This document shows, piece after piece, positions 11,575 through 22,708 of a stretch of DNA of 64,000 nucleotides. Numbering within the stretch: the first letter of the stretch is position 1; each line of letters starts with the position of its first letter. Where the stretch lies: contig NZ_VTPZ01000002.1 in NCBI RefSeq assembly GCF_008638305.1, positions 310,001 through 374,000 of the forward strand, read 5' to 3'. The DNA comes from Pseudomonas profundi (GTDB taxonomy: Bacteria; Pseudomonadota; Gammaproteobacteria; Pseudomonadales; Pseudomonadaceae). The translations under genes were made by a program, and so were the position numbers. The notes under the pieces were generated by a model. It made no database searches and had not been told where the DNA came from. It saw nothing but the letters and a program-made list of their open reading frames with translations.

Positions 11575-12239
11575 CTTCCAGCTTCCAGCTTCCAGCTTCC
11601 AGCTTCCAGCTTCCAGCTTCCAGCTTCCAGCTTCCAGCTTCCAGCTTCCAGCTTCCAGCTTCCAGCTTCCAGCTTCCAGCTTCCAGCTTCCAGCTTCCAG
11701 CTTCCAGCTTCCAGCTTCCAGCTTCCAGCTTCCAGCTTCCAGCTTCCAGCTTCCAGCTTCCAGCTTCCAGCTTCCAGCTTCCAGCTTCCAGCTTCCAGCT
11801 TCCAGCTTCCAGCTTCCAGCTTCCAGCTTCCAGCTTCCAGCTTCCAGCTTCCAGCTTCCAGCTTCCAGCTTCCAGCTTCCAGCTTCCAGCTTCCAGCTTC
11901 CAGCTTCCAGCTTCCAGCTTCCAGCTTCCAGCTTCCAGCTTCCAGCTTCCAGCTTCCAGCTTCCAGCTTCCAGCTTCCAGCTTCCAGCTTCCAGCTTCCA
12001 GCTTCCAGCTTCCAGCTTCCAGCTTCCAGCTTCCAGCTTCCAGCTTCCAGCTTCCAGCTTCCAGCTTCCAGCTTCCAGCTTCCAGCTTCCAGCTTCCAGC
12101 TTCCAGCTTCCAGCTTCCAGCTTCCAGCTTCCAGCTTCCAGCTTCCAGCTTCCAGCTTCCAGCTTCCAGCTTCCAGCTTCCAGCTTCCAGCTTCCAGCTT
12201 CCAGCTTCCAGCTTCCAGCTTCCAGCTTCCAGCTTCCAG
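11575..12239. repeat. Tandem array of 95 CTTCCAG heptamers
   Basis: From 11575 to 12239 the sequence is a continuous head-to-tail repeat of the 7-bp unit CTTCCAG (CTGGAAG on the other strand). The span of 665 bases is exactly 95 units, and I saw no interruption. Because 7 is not a multiple of 3 and the unit makes no stop codon, all six frames are open. Long apparent reading frames here (SFQLPAS repeated on plus, EAGSWKL on minus) are artefacts of the repeat. The array starts after rlmB and ends 25 bases before the -35 box of the rpsF promoter. A related short tract is found at 24373-24477. Confidence 0.97.
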
Positions 12240-12264
12240 CCGTACGTTGCGCACCGCGTTCCCC

Positions 12265-12293
12265 TTGCTACTTCCCTTCGCCTTCCCTAGAAT
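12265..12293 (+). promoter_or_regulatory. Sigma-70 type promoter of the rpsF operon
   Basis: TTGCTA (12265-12270) and TAGAAT (12288-12293) are separated by 17 bases, close to the consensus. The bases after the -10 box are GC-rich (AGCCGCCCC), a discriminator of the type found at stringently controlled ribosomal promoters. Transcription would start near 12300, giving a leader of about 65 bases. Confidence 0.65.
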
Positions 12294-12320
12294 AGCCGCC
12301 CCAAACTAGAGTTCTACTCC

Positions 12321-12357
12321 TTGCCAGACCATTTGGGTGGCTGGCTACAACCCGTAA
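12321..12357 (+). promoter_or_regulatory. Candidate S6:S18-binding leader RNA of rpsF
   Basis: In the rpsF leader, GCCAG-ACC (12323-12330) can pair with GGT and CTGGC (12336-12345), leaving a bulge, and is followed by CTACAACCCGTAAGG. Many bacterial rpsF leaders carry a hairpin with a CCG element that imitates the S6:S18 site on 16S rRNA and mediates autoregulation. Position and shape fit that motif; I could not align it to the family model. Confidence 0.45.
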
Positions 12358-12366
12358 GGAGCACCA

Positions 12367-12825
12367 ATGCGTCATTACGAAATCGTATTTCTGGTTCATC
12401 CGGATCAGAGCGAGCAGGTTAACGCGATGGTCGAGCGTTACACCAAGCTGATTGAAGAAGACGGTGGCAAGATTCACCGCCTTGAAGACTGGGGCCGCCG
12501 TCAGTTGGCTTACCCAATCGACAAGATCCACAAAGCTCACTACATCCTGATGAACGTTGAGTGCAGCGCCAAGGCTCTGGATGAGCTGACCGAGAACTTC
12601 CGTTACAACGATGCCGTGATTCGTAACATGGTTATCCGTCGTGACGAAGCCGTTACCGAACAGTCCGACATGATGAAGCCCGAAGATACTCGAGGCGGTG
12701 ATCGTGGTGAGCGCAGTGATCGTGGCGATCGCGGCGAGCGCCGTGAACGTCGTGACGACAACGAGTCGGACGATCGTAACGCTGACAATGAAAGCCGCGA
12801 CACCGATGACGGTGACGACGAGTAA
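12367..12825 (+). CDS. rpsF: 30S ribosomal protein S6 (bS6)
   Basis: S6 binds S18 in the platform of the 30S subunit. Residues 1-95 ([15 protein letters not shown] to [10 protein letters not shown]) are the normal S6 fold. The product is 152 residues, longer than the roughly 130-140 usual in this group, because of a low-complexity tail from about residue 106 made of Asp, Arg, Glu, Gly and Asn with GDRGER-like repeats, ending in a very acidic stretch. An AAGGAG site precedes the ATG. First gene of the rpsF-rpsR-DUF2232-rplI cluster. Confidence 0.97.
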   Translation: MRHYEIVFLVHPDQSEQVNAMVERYTKLIEEDGGKIHRLEDWGRRQLAYPIDKIHKAHYILMNVECSAKALDELTENFRYNDAVIRNMVIRRDEAVTEQSDMMKPEDTRGGDRGERSDRGDRGERRERRDDNESDDRNADNESRDTDDGDDE

Positions 12826-12867
12826 TTTCTTTTCGGTCCCAATTTCAGATTCCAAGGAGACGCTGCC

Positions 12868-13098
12868 ATGGCACGTTTTTTCCGTCGTAGAAAGTTCTGC
12901 CGTTTCACTGCAGAAAATGTAAAAGAGATCGATTACAAAGATCTCAACACACTGAAGGCCTATGTCACTGAAACCGGCAAGATCGTACCTAGCCGCATAA
13001 CCGGTACCAAGGCCAGATACCAGCGTCAGTTGGCTGTAGCCATCAAACGCGCCCGTTATCTCGCCCTGCTGCCGTTTACCGACAGTCACGGTCGTTGA
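12868..13098 (+). CDS. rpsR: 30S ribosomal protein S18 (bS18)
   Basis: S18 forms a heterodimer with S6 on the 30S platform. The 76-residue protein begins [16 protein letters not shown] and has the conserved core ([32 protein letters not shown], here with [20 protein letters not shown]) and a C-terminal ARYLALLPF. It lies 42 bases downstream of rpsF behind a good AAGGAG site. Confidence 0.98.
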   Translation: MARFFRRRKFCRFTAENVKEIDYKDLNTLKAYVTETGKIVPSRITGTKARYQRQLAVAIKRARYLALLPFTDSHGR

Positions 13099-13137
13099 TC
13101 AGAGCTGAAAACGTGTAATCAGGGGTACTGAATCAGC

Positions 13138-14016
13138 ATGCGCGGTCTGGCTGAATACATCATGCGTGGTAGCAAGCAGGCCACTTTGGTGGTGGCTGTT
13201 ACCGCTGCGATACCGCTGCTGTTCTGGTTCAGTGCCGCAGCCTTGGCGCTGGTTATTCTGCGCCGCGGCCTGAACGACGCACTGTCGGTTGTGATATGGG
13301 GCATCCTGCCTGCCCTGGCATGGGCAGCAATGGGCGATTTAACGCCGTTGCTGGTGATACTAGGGAGTGCAGCACTCGCCGTATTGCTGCGTCAGCGTAG
13401 CGACTGGGCGGTGGTGGTACTCGCGGCGGTCCCTTTGGGGGTGCTCTTTGCGGTAGTGCTGCAGACGGTACTCAATGAGCCCTTGGTGGCGCTGGCCGCG
13501 CAGATCCGGGAGATGTTGCCCGAGATGTTGGCGGGAATGAACGGATCGCTGGATGAGGCCGGGATGGCTCATCTCGAGGCGCTTCTGGTTCCGGTACTGG
13601 CAGGGTTGATGGGTGCGGTTCATACAGTCATGGCATTGGTCAGTCTGATGATTGGCAGATCCTGGCAGGCCCGGTTGTACAATCCGGGTGGATTTCGCGA
13701 GGAGTTCCACACGCTGCGGTTGTCGCCCTGGGTTGCCATCGCGCTACTGGTGCTGACTGTTCTCGGGCCGCAGTGGCCTGCATTGGCCATCGTGGCACCA
13801 GTAGCCAGTATTCCCTTGCTGCTGGCCGGGCTGGCGCTCATGCACGGTGTGGTCGGGATCAAGAGGCTGGGTACTGTCTGGCTGGTGGCGCTGTACGCGA
13901 TGTTTGTTTTCGTCGCCCAGTTCGTCTACCCCCTGATTATGTTTTTAGCGTTTGTTGATAGCTTGTTCGATTTTCGTTCCCGCCTGCGGTCGCCTGACGG
14001 TCCGGCAGGGAGCTGA
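13138..14016 (+). CDS. DUF2232 family integral membrane protein
   Basis: A 292-residue protein with about seven to eight hydrophobic segments, including ones near residues 18-41, 47-65, 70-85, 90-110, 150-172, 197-215 and 218-245, matching the DUF2232 (YybS-like) family. Pseudomonads carry this gene between rpsR and rplI, as here. Its function is unknown; the S-component-like membrane fold suggested for some relatives is not testable from this sequence. The reading frame starts at an ATG 39 bases after rpsR. Confidence 0.85.
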   Translation: MRGLAEYIMRGSKQATLVVAVTAAIPLLFWFSAAALALVILRRGLNDALSVVIWGILPALAWAAMGDLTPLLVILGSAALAVLLRQRSDWAVVVLAAVPLGVLFAVVLQTVLNEPLVALAAQIREMLPEMLAGMNGSLDEAGMAHLEALLVPVLAGLMGAVHTVMALVSLMIGRSWQARLYNPGGFREEFHTLRLSPWVAIALLVLTVLGPQWPALAIVAPVASIPLLLAGLALMHGVVGIKRLGTVWLVALYAMFVFVAQFVYPLIMFLAFVDSLFDFRSRLRSPDGPAGS

Positions 14017-14054
14017 TTCGAACAGCCAAGGTTGAATTTCAAGAGGTCATCGTT

Positions 14055-14501
14055 ATGGAAGTTATCCTGCTCGAAAAGATCGCGAATCTGGGTAATCTGG
14101 GCGACAAAGTCGCTGTAAAAGCAGGTTACGCTCGCAATTTCCTGTTGCCGTTTGGTAAGGCAACTCCGGCTAATGCCGCCAACATCGAAGCCTTTGAAGC
14201 GCGCCGCGCCGAATTGGAAAAGATCGCTGCCGAGCGTAAAGCTGAAGCCGAAGCGCGTGCCGAGAAGCTGGCAGAACTGACCGTGACCATCACGGCCAAT
14301 GCTGGTGAAGAAGGCAAGCTGTTCGGTTCTATCGGTACCCGCGACATCGCTGATGCCGTGACTGCCGCTGGCGTCGAAATCGAGAAAAGCGAAGTTCGCC
14401 TGCCGGAAGGTCCGTTGCGTAACGTTGGCACCTTCGACATCGCAGTACACCTGCACACTGATGTCGAAACAACGGTCAAGCTGGAAGTCGTTGCCGGCTA
14501 A
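14055..14501 (+). CDS. rplI: 50S ribosomal protein L9 (bL9)
   Basis: L9 binds 23S rRNA near the base of the L1 stalk and affects frame maintenance. The 148-residue protein has the N-terminal RNA-binding domain ([28 protein letters not shown]), a long charged connecting helix at about 40-75 and the C-terminal domain with [15 protein letters not shown]. It closes the ribosomal cluster; a strong terminator follows. Confidence 0.98.
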   Translation: MEVILLEKIANLGNLGDKVAVKAGYARNFLLPFGKATPANAANIEAFEARRAELEKIAAERKAEAEARAEKLAELTVTITANAGEEGKLFGSIGTRDIADAVTAAGVEIEKSEVRLPEGPLRNVGTFDIAVHLHTDVETTVKLEVVAG

Positions 14502-14595
14502 CGGGAGTTTCCCGGACTGTCGAGCAGCTTTGCATCATCGTGGTACGGCTGATTGAGTCGCTGATGATCTGACGCAGCTTTGCAGTTAGACTTAC

Positions 14596-14636
14596 CAACA
14601 CGGCGCATGTCACTGGCATGCGCCGTGTTGTCTTTT
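14596..14636 (+). terminator. Rho-independent terminator after rplI
   Basis: CAACACGGCGCATG (14596-14609) and its exact inverse CATGCGCCGTGTTG (14617-14630) form a 14-bp stem with a seven-base loop, followed by TCTTTTCT. It separates the ribosomal cluster from dnaB. Confidence 0.8.
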
Positions 14637-14664
14637 CTGTCTTCGCCGTTTCGAGCCCTTGCCC

Positions 14665-16071
14665 ATGAATGATTCCGTCTATAGCGATACCGCTGAACTT
14701 GACCTGCAAACCACTGCGTTGAAGATCCCACCTCATTCGATCGAGGCGGAACAGGCGGTGCTGGGCGGCGTAATGCTGGAGAACACCGCATGGGAGCGGA
14801 TCTCGGAACTGGTCAGCGAGACTGATTTTTATCGCCACGATCATCGTCTTATTTTCCGGGCCATGGTGCGGTTGGCTGCCCGTAATCAGCCATTCGACGT
14901 TGTGACCCTGGCTGAGGACCTCGACCGCGAAGGCCTTGCGGATCAGGTCGGCGGCCTGGCTTATCTGGGGCAGCTAGCGAAAAACACACCCTCGGCTGCC
15001 AATATCAGTGCCTACGCACAGATCATCCGTGAGCGTGCGACGCTGCGGCAGTTGATCAGCATCAGTTCGGAAATCGCCGATACGGCGTTCAACCCGAAGG
15101 GCATGCAAGCCGCTGAAGTGCTTGATGATGCCGAGCGCAAGATTTTCGCCATCGCCGAGAGTCGACCCAAGACCGGCGGGCCGGAGTCGGTGAATACGTT
15201 GCTGACAAAAGCGATCGACCGTATCGATACGCTATTCAACAGTGACGGTGCAATCACCGGTCTGTCGACCGGCTTTACGGATCTGGACGAAATGACCTCC
15301 GGTTTACAGCCGTCTGACCTGATCATTGTCGCCGGGCGTCCTTCGATGGGTAAAACCACCTTCGCCATGAACCTGGTCGAGAATGCAGTGCTGCGGAGCG
15401 AAAAGGCGGTTCTGGTATTTTCATTGGAGATGCCGGGCGATTCGTTGATCATGCGTATGCTTTCATCGCTGGGCCGGATTGATCAGACCAAGGTACGTTC
15501 CGGTCGGCTGGAGGACGAAGACTGGCCGCGGCTGACGTCGGCGGTGAATCTGCTGAATGACCGCAAGCTGTTCATCGACGATACCGCTGGCCTGTCGCCT
15601 ACCGAGATGCGTGCACGGGCACGGCGTGTGGTGCGTGAACACGGTGATCTGGCGTTGATCATGATCGACTATCTGCAGTTGATGAGGGTAGGCGGCACTG
15701 GCTCGGAAAACCGTACCAACGAGATTTCCGAAATCTCCCGCTCGTTGAAGGCGTTGGCCAAGGAGTTCAATGCGCCGGTCGTGGCGTTATCCCAGCTCAA
15801 CCGTTCGCTTGAACAGCGTCCAAACAAGCGTCCCATCAACTCGGATCTGCGTGAGTCCGGCGCGATCGAGCAGGATGCCGACGTCATCATGTTTGTCTAC
15901 CGCGACGAGGTGTATCACCAGGATTCGCAGGACAAGGGCATAGCCGAAATCATCATCGGCAAGCAACGTAACGGTCCTATTGGTACCTCACGCCTGGCGT
16001 TTTTAGGCAAGTTCACCCGTTTTGAAAACCTGGCGCCGGGCTCCTATTCCGGCTACGGGGATATGGAGTAG
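14665..16071 (+). CDS. dnaB: Replicative DNA helicase DnaB
   Basis: DnaB is the hexameric 5'-to-3' helicase of the replication fork. The 468-residue protein has the N-terminal primase-interacting domain (about 20-120), a linker, and the RecA-like core with Walker A GRPSMGKT at 224-231, the Walker B region [10 protein letters not shown] and the [14 protein letters not shown] arginine-finger neighbourhood. No intein is present. ATG 14665 (MNDSVYSD) is preferred over an in-frame TTG at 14659. The YgiQ gene begins two bases after the stop. Confidence 0.97.
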   Translation: MNDSVYSDTAELDLQTTALKIPPHSIEAEQAVLGGVMLENTAWERISELVSETDFYRHDHRLIFRAMVRLAARNQPFDVVTLAEDLDREGLADQVGGLAYLGQLAKNTPSAANISAYAQIIRERATLRQLISISSEIADTAFNPKGMQAAEVLDDAERKIFAIAESRPKTGGPESVNTLLTKAIDRIDTLFNSDGAITGLSTGFTDLDEMTSGLQPSDLIIVAGRPSMGKTTFAMNLVENAVLRSEKAVLVFSLEMPGDSLIMRMLSSLGRIDQTKVRSGRLEDEDWPRLTSAVNLLNDRKLFIDDTAGLSPTEMRARARRVVREHGDLALIMIDYLQLMRVGGTGSENRTNEISEISRSLKALAKEFNAPVVALSQLNRSLEQRPNKRPINSDLRESGAIEQDADVIMFVYRDEVYHQDSQDKGIAEIIIGKQRNGPIGTSRLAFLGKFTRFENLAPGSYSGYGDME

Positions 16072-16073
16072 AT

Positions 16074-18299
<2,226 letters not shown>

Positions 18300-18389
18300 T
18301 AACTATGATGGCAATCGCAACTGCCTATTAGCGCAGGCTGTCAGCCCCGTTTAATCTATCCATGTTCTGGTCAAACGGGGGAGAGGTCC

Positions 18390-18467
18390 ATGCCAGCATT
18401 GCACGTATTACACAGTTTCCTTGCTTCCTATGCTGCGGCGTCGTCCGGCGTCGCTGACGAAGTCTGA
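18390..18467 (+). CDS. Possible 25-residue small ORF
   Basis: ATG at 18390 opens a 25-codon frame (MPALHVLHSFLASYAAASSG... ending at TGA 18465-18467). It is preceded by a strong purine site, GGGGGAGAGG, which is partly covered by a hairpin: CCCCGTTT at 18345-18352 can pair with AAACGGGG at 18373-18380. The product is mildly hydrophobic with an alanine-rich end. No family is recognised. The strong site and the sequestering stem are the only reasons to list it; it could also be chance in the 200-base gap between ygiQ and retS. Confidence 0.25.
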   Translation: MPALHVLHSFLASYAAASSGVADEV

Positions 18468-18499
18468 TCAGCCGTTTTAGCGCATGTGTCGGGCCGACC

Positions 18500-21241
18500 T
18501 CAGGGTCTGGTGGCGGTGTCGGTTTCGGACGGGCGCTGGGACCAGAGGTCCAGTTGTTCTTTGAGCTCCGCCAGGTTCACGGGTTTGGCCATATGGCCAC
18601 TCATTCCAACGCGCCTCGCCTTGTCCTGATGTTCCGGCAGGATATGTGCGGTCAGCGCGATGATGGGGACGCCGACGCGATTATTTGTCCGTTCCCACTC
18701 CCGAATTTGGCGAGTGGCGGCGTACCCGTCCAGCTCCGGCATTTCGCAGTCCATCAACACCAGATCGTAGTCGCCGGTTCTGATCGCAGCCACGGCGTCG
18801 CGGCCATTCGGGACGGTATCGACTGTGACCTTGAGTTTACTGAGCATGCCACGGATGACTTTTGTGGAGACCAGGTTGTCTTCCGCCACGAGTACTCTGA
18901 TCTGGCTTTTCTGCTGTAACGGGCTGGTTGTCTCTATGGGGTCAGCGTCAGTGTGGCGTGCTCGTAGCCACTCGTCTATCAGGGTGGCCTTGAGCGTATA
19001 GCCGGCGACCGGTTTGCTCAGCGTACGGCGAATGCCAGCGTTGCGGGCAGCGATACGGCTAGGCGTCTGGTTGACGCCGGTTAGCATGATCACTATGAGA
19101 TCGGTGTTCGCGGTTGACTCGTCGTAAACCCGATGAGCCAGCTCCAGCCCGGTCATGCCTGGCATCGAGTGATCGACGAGCATGAAATCGAACGGCATGC
19201 CCAGGTTTTCCTGCGTTCGCAGCATAGCGAGCGCTTCCTTCCCGTTGGCGGCAGTCTGGGCCTGCATGCCCCAGGCAGCCGTTTGCTGCTGGATGACCTT
19301 ACGGCAGGTTGCATTGTCATCAACGATCAGTACCGAGCGGTCTGCCAGACAAAGACCCTCCGGATCCAGTTCATTGGCGTGGGGTATGACCTCGGCGGGA
19401 AAGCTAAGCCAGACGGTTGTACCTTGTGCGGTGGAATGGTGAACGCCGAGACGACCTTTCATCATGGTGACCAGTTGCCGGGTGACCGCCAGGCCCAGAT
19501 AGCTGTTGTCAGTCTGTTCCAGCAACCGGCTAGTGCTGATGTCGTTATCCAGCAGGCTGTCGAGAGCTTGTTGTGGCATGCCGTTACCGGTATCAAGCAC
19601 GGCAACTCTCAGCACGTTCTGTTCGTGTTCGTCCGGCTCGCGACCAACCACCAGCAGAATCTCTCCATGCGTGGTGTGCCGTAGCGAATTAGCTAACAGG
19701 CTCATGATTATCTGGCGAAGGCGAGTCGGGTCACCCTCCATGGTCCGCGGTACGTCCGGGTGCACAAAGCTGACCAGCTCGATACCCTGACTCTCGGCAC
19801 GGCTGCGCAGGATATCCAGGCAGTCATTGATCAATGCATGCAGGTCGAACTGCACTTTATCAAGCGTCAGCTGCCCGGATTCAAGTCGTGAGATATCCAG
19901 GATTTCGTTGATGAGATTGAGCAGGTCGGTGCCCGAGCCGTGAATGGTCTGAGCATAGTCGCGCTGCTTGGCGGAAAGCGCGGTATCCATCAGCAGTTCG
20001 GTCATGCCCAGCACCCCGTTCATGGGGGTGCGAATTTCGTGACTGATGCGCGCCAGCAGTTCTGCCTTGGTTCGACGCTCGGCCTGTTCCGTGGCATCGA
20101 TACTGCGTCGGTTGAGGCGCACGGCGACGACTTTCTGATAGCGCAGGTGCAAGCCCCACGCATAGCACACCAAGCTTGACCATATCAGCAGGTCTGGAAG
20201 ACTTTCGCTGAACACGTGCCAGGGGGTGAGCGAAGCGACCAGCCAACCAGCCAATAGCAATAAATGCCCCGCCAGCATCGGGCGGCTGATCCTCAAGCCG
20301 GAATAACGCAGATAGATGCTGATGCCAAGGGCGCCTATTGGCACACCAGCCTGGATCAGCCCGCTGAGCAATCCAAACCTTACAGGGTGGAACATGGCGG
20401 CAAGCACTGCCAGGCCAAAGCCAGCCAGCAATAGCCAGAATAACGGCCGGTAACGTATCCGTGTGATCTTGAACAGCATCATTGCAATCGCTGGATAGGC
20501 TGCCAGCGCAAGCAGGTCGCCGGCTCGTTCATGCATGGCCGGCAGACGGCTGATCAGCCAACTGATATTGGTCAGACAACTTAAACCGAGCATGAGGCTG
20601 GCCAGCGCCAGCCAGCGGTGAGGGCGGTCACGTCCGAACCAGCCCTGCAAGAAACCGTGTAATACCATGGCCAGAAAAAGGCCCGCAAGTAAGCCCTGGA
20701 ACGCCTGATGGTGGCCGTGGCCGAGTACCGCGCTACGTGGCGCTGAAAGCTTGAGATCGGTCTTGAGCGAATGTTGATGCTGTAGCCGGGCGTACAACAC
20801 AGGCTCGGCAATGCCTGCGGTGGGTAATGGCAGGACGAAGCCGGGGTAGGGCATTGGCGCCAAGGTTGTCGATGAGGGAGGGCCAGCCGGATAGCTGAGT
20901 TTGACCGATTCGCCGTCCAGAACGAAAATCTGCAATTGGTTGATCGCCGGATTGTCCAGCTCAAGAAACAGCAGGGTATCGCCTGGGATGGGTATCTGCA
21001 CCCACAGCGCTGCCTGGTCGCCAGGCAGGGTCAGCGAGCCCTCATAACCTGGTACGAAGCGGTTGGCGTATCGGTTGGAAAGTATATCCTCAAGCGCCAG
21101 GCGCCCGCTGGTATCGACGAACATTCGATACTGGGCATCTGGCACTTCTCCGACTGCAGCGGGGGATAGTACCAACAAAAGGCTTAATAGACTGCCAAAC
21201 AGAAGCCAGCTGACTTGCTTCACAACGTTCGTCCTATCCAT
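18500..21241 (-). CDS. retS: Hybrid sensor kinase RetS-like (7TMR-DISM, HisKA, HATPase, REC, REC)
   Basis: A 913-residue inner-membrane hybrid kinase. Order: signal/membrane segment (about 10-30), 7TMR-DISMED2 periplasmic sensing domain (about 35-165), seven-helix 7TMR-DISM region (about 180-370), HisKA with His401 ([10 protein letters not shown]), HATPase with N-box Asn518 and DTGNGMP at 550-556, then two receivers with likely phospho-acceptors Asp690 and Asp831. In Pseudomonas, RetS binds the kinase GacS and blocks it, holding back small RNAs RsmY/Z and the switch to biofilm growth. This architecture, the size, and the position beside purD match RetS. The G2 box reads NSYLGLAV rather than the usual GxGLGL, so the ATP lid is degenerate. 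Confidence 0.88.
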   Translation of the reverse strand: MDRTNVVKQVSWLLFGSLLSLLLVLSPAAVGEVPDAQYRMFVDTSGRLALEDILSNRYANRFVPGYEGSLTLPGDQAALWVQIPIPGDTLLFLELDNPAINQLQIFVLDGESVKLSYPAGPPSSTTLAPMPYPGFVLPLPTAGIAEPVLYARLQHQHSLKTDLKLSAPRSAVLGHGHHQAFQGLLAGLFLAMVLHGFLQGWFGRDRPHRWLALASLMLGLSCLTNISWLISRLPAMHERAGDLLALAAYPAIAMMLFKITRIRYRPLFWLLLAGFGLAVLAAMFHPVRFGLLSGLIQAGVPIGALGISIYLRYSGLRISRPMLAGHLLLLAGWLVASLTPWHVFSESLPDLLIWSSLVCYAWGLHLRYQKVVAVRLNRRSIDATEQAERRTKAELLARISHEIRTPMNGVLGMTELLMDTALSAKQRDYAQTIHGSGTDLLNLINEILDISRLESGQLTLDKVQFDLHALINDCLDILRSRAESQGIELVSFVHPDVPRTMEGDPTRLRQIIMSLLANSLRHTTHGEILLVVGREPDEHEQNVLRVAVLDTGNGMPQQALDSLLDNDISTSRLLEQTDNSYLGLAVTRQLVTMMKGRLGVHHSTAQGTTVWLSFPAEVIPHANELDPEGLCLADRSVLIVDDNATCRKVIQQQTAAWGMQAQTAANGKEALAMLRTQENLGMPFDFMLVDHSMPGMTGLELAHRVYDESTANTDLIVIMLTGVNQTPSRIAARNAGIRRTLSKPVAGYTLKATLIDEWLRARHTDADPIETTSPLQQKSQIRVLVAEDNLVSTKVIRGMLSKLKVTVDTVPNGRDAVAAIRTGDYDLVLMDCEMPELDGYAATRQIREWERTNNRVGVPIIALTAHILPEHQDKARRVGMSGHMAKPVNLAELKEQLDLWSQRPSETDTATRP

Positions 21242-21362
21242 GACATAACAAGCGGTAGATCGCGGTCGGTCAGTATAGCCCAGCGTAGAGCAGGCTCTCG
21301 CAGTTCAGCTGTGCCTTCCGACCAGCTACCGTGGATCCTTCGTAACCGGCCGTGTCGCTATT

Positions 21363-22649
21363 TTACCGGTCAGCTTCCCGTGCGATGGCCCGATAACCGA
21401 TGTCCTTGCGGTAAAAGCAGCCATCCCAGTCGACCTGCTTTGCCAGCTCGTAAGCCTTGCGTTGGGCCGCGGCAATATCGTCGCCTAGAGCGGTTGCGCA
21501 GAGTACACGTCCACCCTGGGTAACGACTTGATCACCGTTCAGCGCCGTTCCGGCGTGGAAGATCTTCCCCTCGCTGTCTACAGCTGCCGGCAGCCCGCCG
21601 ATTACCGAACCCTTGGCGTAAGCTCCCGGGTAACCGCCGGCGGCTAATACTACGCCGAGGCTAGGCCGCGGATCCCATTGCGCTTCGATCTGATCCAGCT
21701 CGCCGCAGAGCGCGGCTTCGGTCAACCCTACCAGGCTCGATTGCAGGCGCAGCATGATGGGTTGGGTCTCCGGGTCGCCAAAACGGCAGTTGAACTCGAT
21801 GACCTTGGGATTGCCTGCCTGGTCGATCATCAGGCCGGCGTACAGGAAGCCGGTATAGGTGTTGCCTTCGGCGGCCATGCCCTTGACGGTCGGCCAGATC
21901 ACTTCATCCATCACGCGCTGATGAATCGTCTGGGTGACGACGGGCGCAGGAGAATAAGCGCCCATGCCTCCCGTATTTGGACCGGTATCGCCATCGCCGA
22001 CGCGCTTGTGGTCCTGGCTGGTTGCCATGGCCAATACATGTTCACCGTCGACCATGACGATAAAGCTGGCTTCCTCACCGTCGAGAAATTCCTCGATGAC
22101 GACGCGCGAGCCTGCCTCGCCGAAGGCGTTGCCTGCCAGCATGTCGCGCACGGCCGCTTCGGCCTCTTCGAGCGTCATCGCAACAATCACGCCCTTTCCC
22201 GCAGCCAGGCCGTCAGCCTTGATAACAATGGGTGCACCTCGCTGGCGCAGATAGGTCAGTGCCGGCTCGACTTCAGTGAAGTTCTGATAAGCCGCAGTCG
22301 GAATCCTGTGCCGTGCCAGAAAATCCTTGGTAAACGCTTTGGAGCCTTCGAGCTGGGCTGCACCAGCGGTAGGCCCAAAACACTTCAGGCCCCGTTCGCG
22401 GAACAGATCAACCACCCCGGCAACCAGTGGCGCTTCCGGACCCACAATGGTCAGCGCAACATTCGCCGCCGCAAAGTCGGCCAGGCGATCGAGCTCCAGT
22501 ACATCGATCGCGACGTTTTCGCATTTTTCCTCGGTGGCAGTCCCGGCGTTACCGGGTGCGACAAAAACCTTTTCAACCCGCTCATCCTGGGCCGCTTTCC
22601 ACGCCAGCGCGTGCTCACGTCCGCCGCTGCCGATGATCAAAATGTTCAT
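21363..22649 (-). CDS. purD: Phosphoribosylamine--glycine ligase
   Basis: PurD joins glycine to phosphoribosylamine with ATP, step two of purine synthesis. The 428-residue protein shows the N-terminal GSGGREHALAWK, the ATP-grasp region with IKADGLAAGKGVIVA, GEEASFIVMVDG and HKRVGDGDTGPNTGGMGAYSP, and NCRFGDPETQ near the C-terminus. It is transcribed with purH, which lies 59 bases upstream. Its downstream neighbour on the same strand is retS. Confidence 0.97.
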   Translation of the reverse strand: MNILIIGSGGREHALAWKAAQDERVEKVFVAPGNAGTATEEKCENVAIDVLELDRLADFAAANVALTIVGPEAPLVAGVVDLFRERGLKCFGPTAGAAQLEGSKAFTKDFLARHRIPTAAYQNFTEVEPALTYLRQRGAPIVIKADGLAAGKGVIVAMTLEEAEAAVRDMLAGNAFGEAGSRVVIEEFLDGEEASFIVMVDGEHVLAMATSQDHKRVGDGDTGPNTGGMGAYSPAPVVTQTIHQRVMDEVIWPTVKGMAAEGNTYTGFLYAGLMIDQAGNPKVIEFNCRFGDPETQPIMLRLQSSLVGLTEAALCGELDQIEAQWDPRPSLGVVLAAGGYPGAYAKGSVIGGLPAAVDSEGKIFHAGTALNGDQVVTQGGRVLCATALGDDIAAAQRKAYELAKQVDWDGCFYRKDIGYRAIAREADR

Positions 22650-22708
22650 TCTTTATCCCTCAAAACTTGCATTGGGGTTTCTGCCGACCGCGCGGCCGTT
22701 ATTCATTT

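Noticed and set aside
11575..12239. CRISPR array
   Set aside because: The unit is 7 bp and strictly head-to-tail, with no spacers and no cas genes.
11538..12309. Long open frames (about 240-250 codons) on both strands over the heptamer array
   Set aside because: The unit contains no stop in any frame, so open frames are automatic; there is no ribosome-binding site or non-repeat domain.
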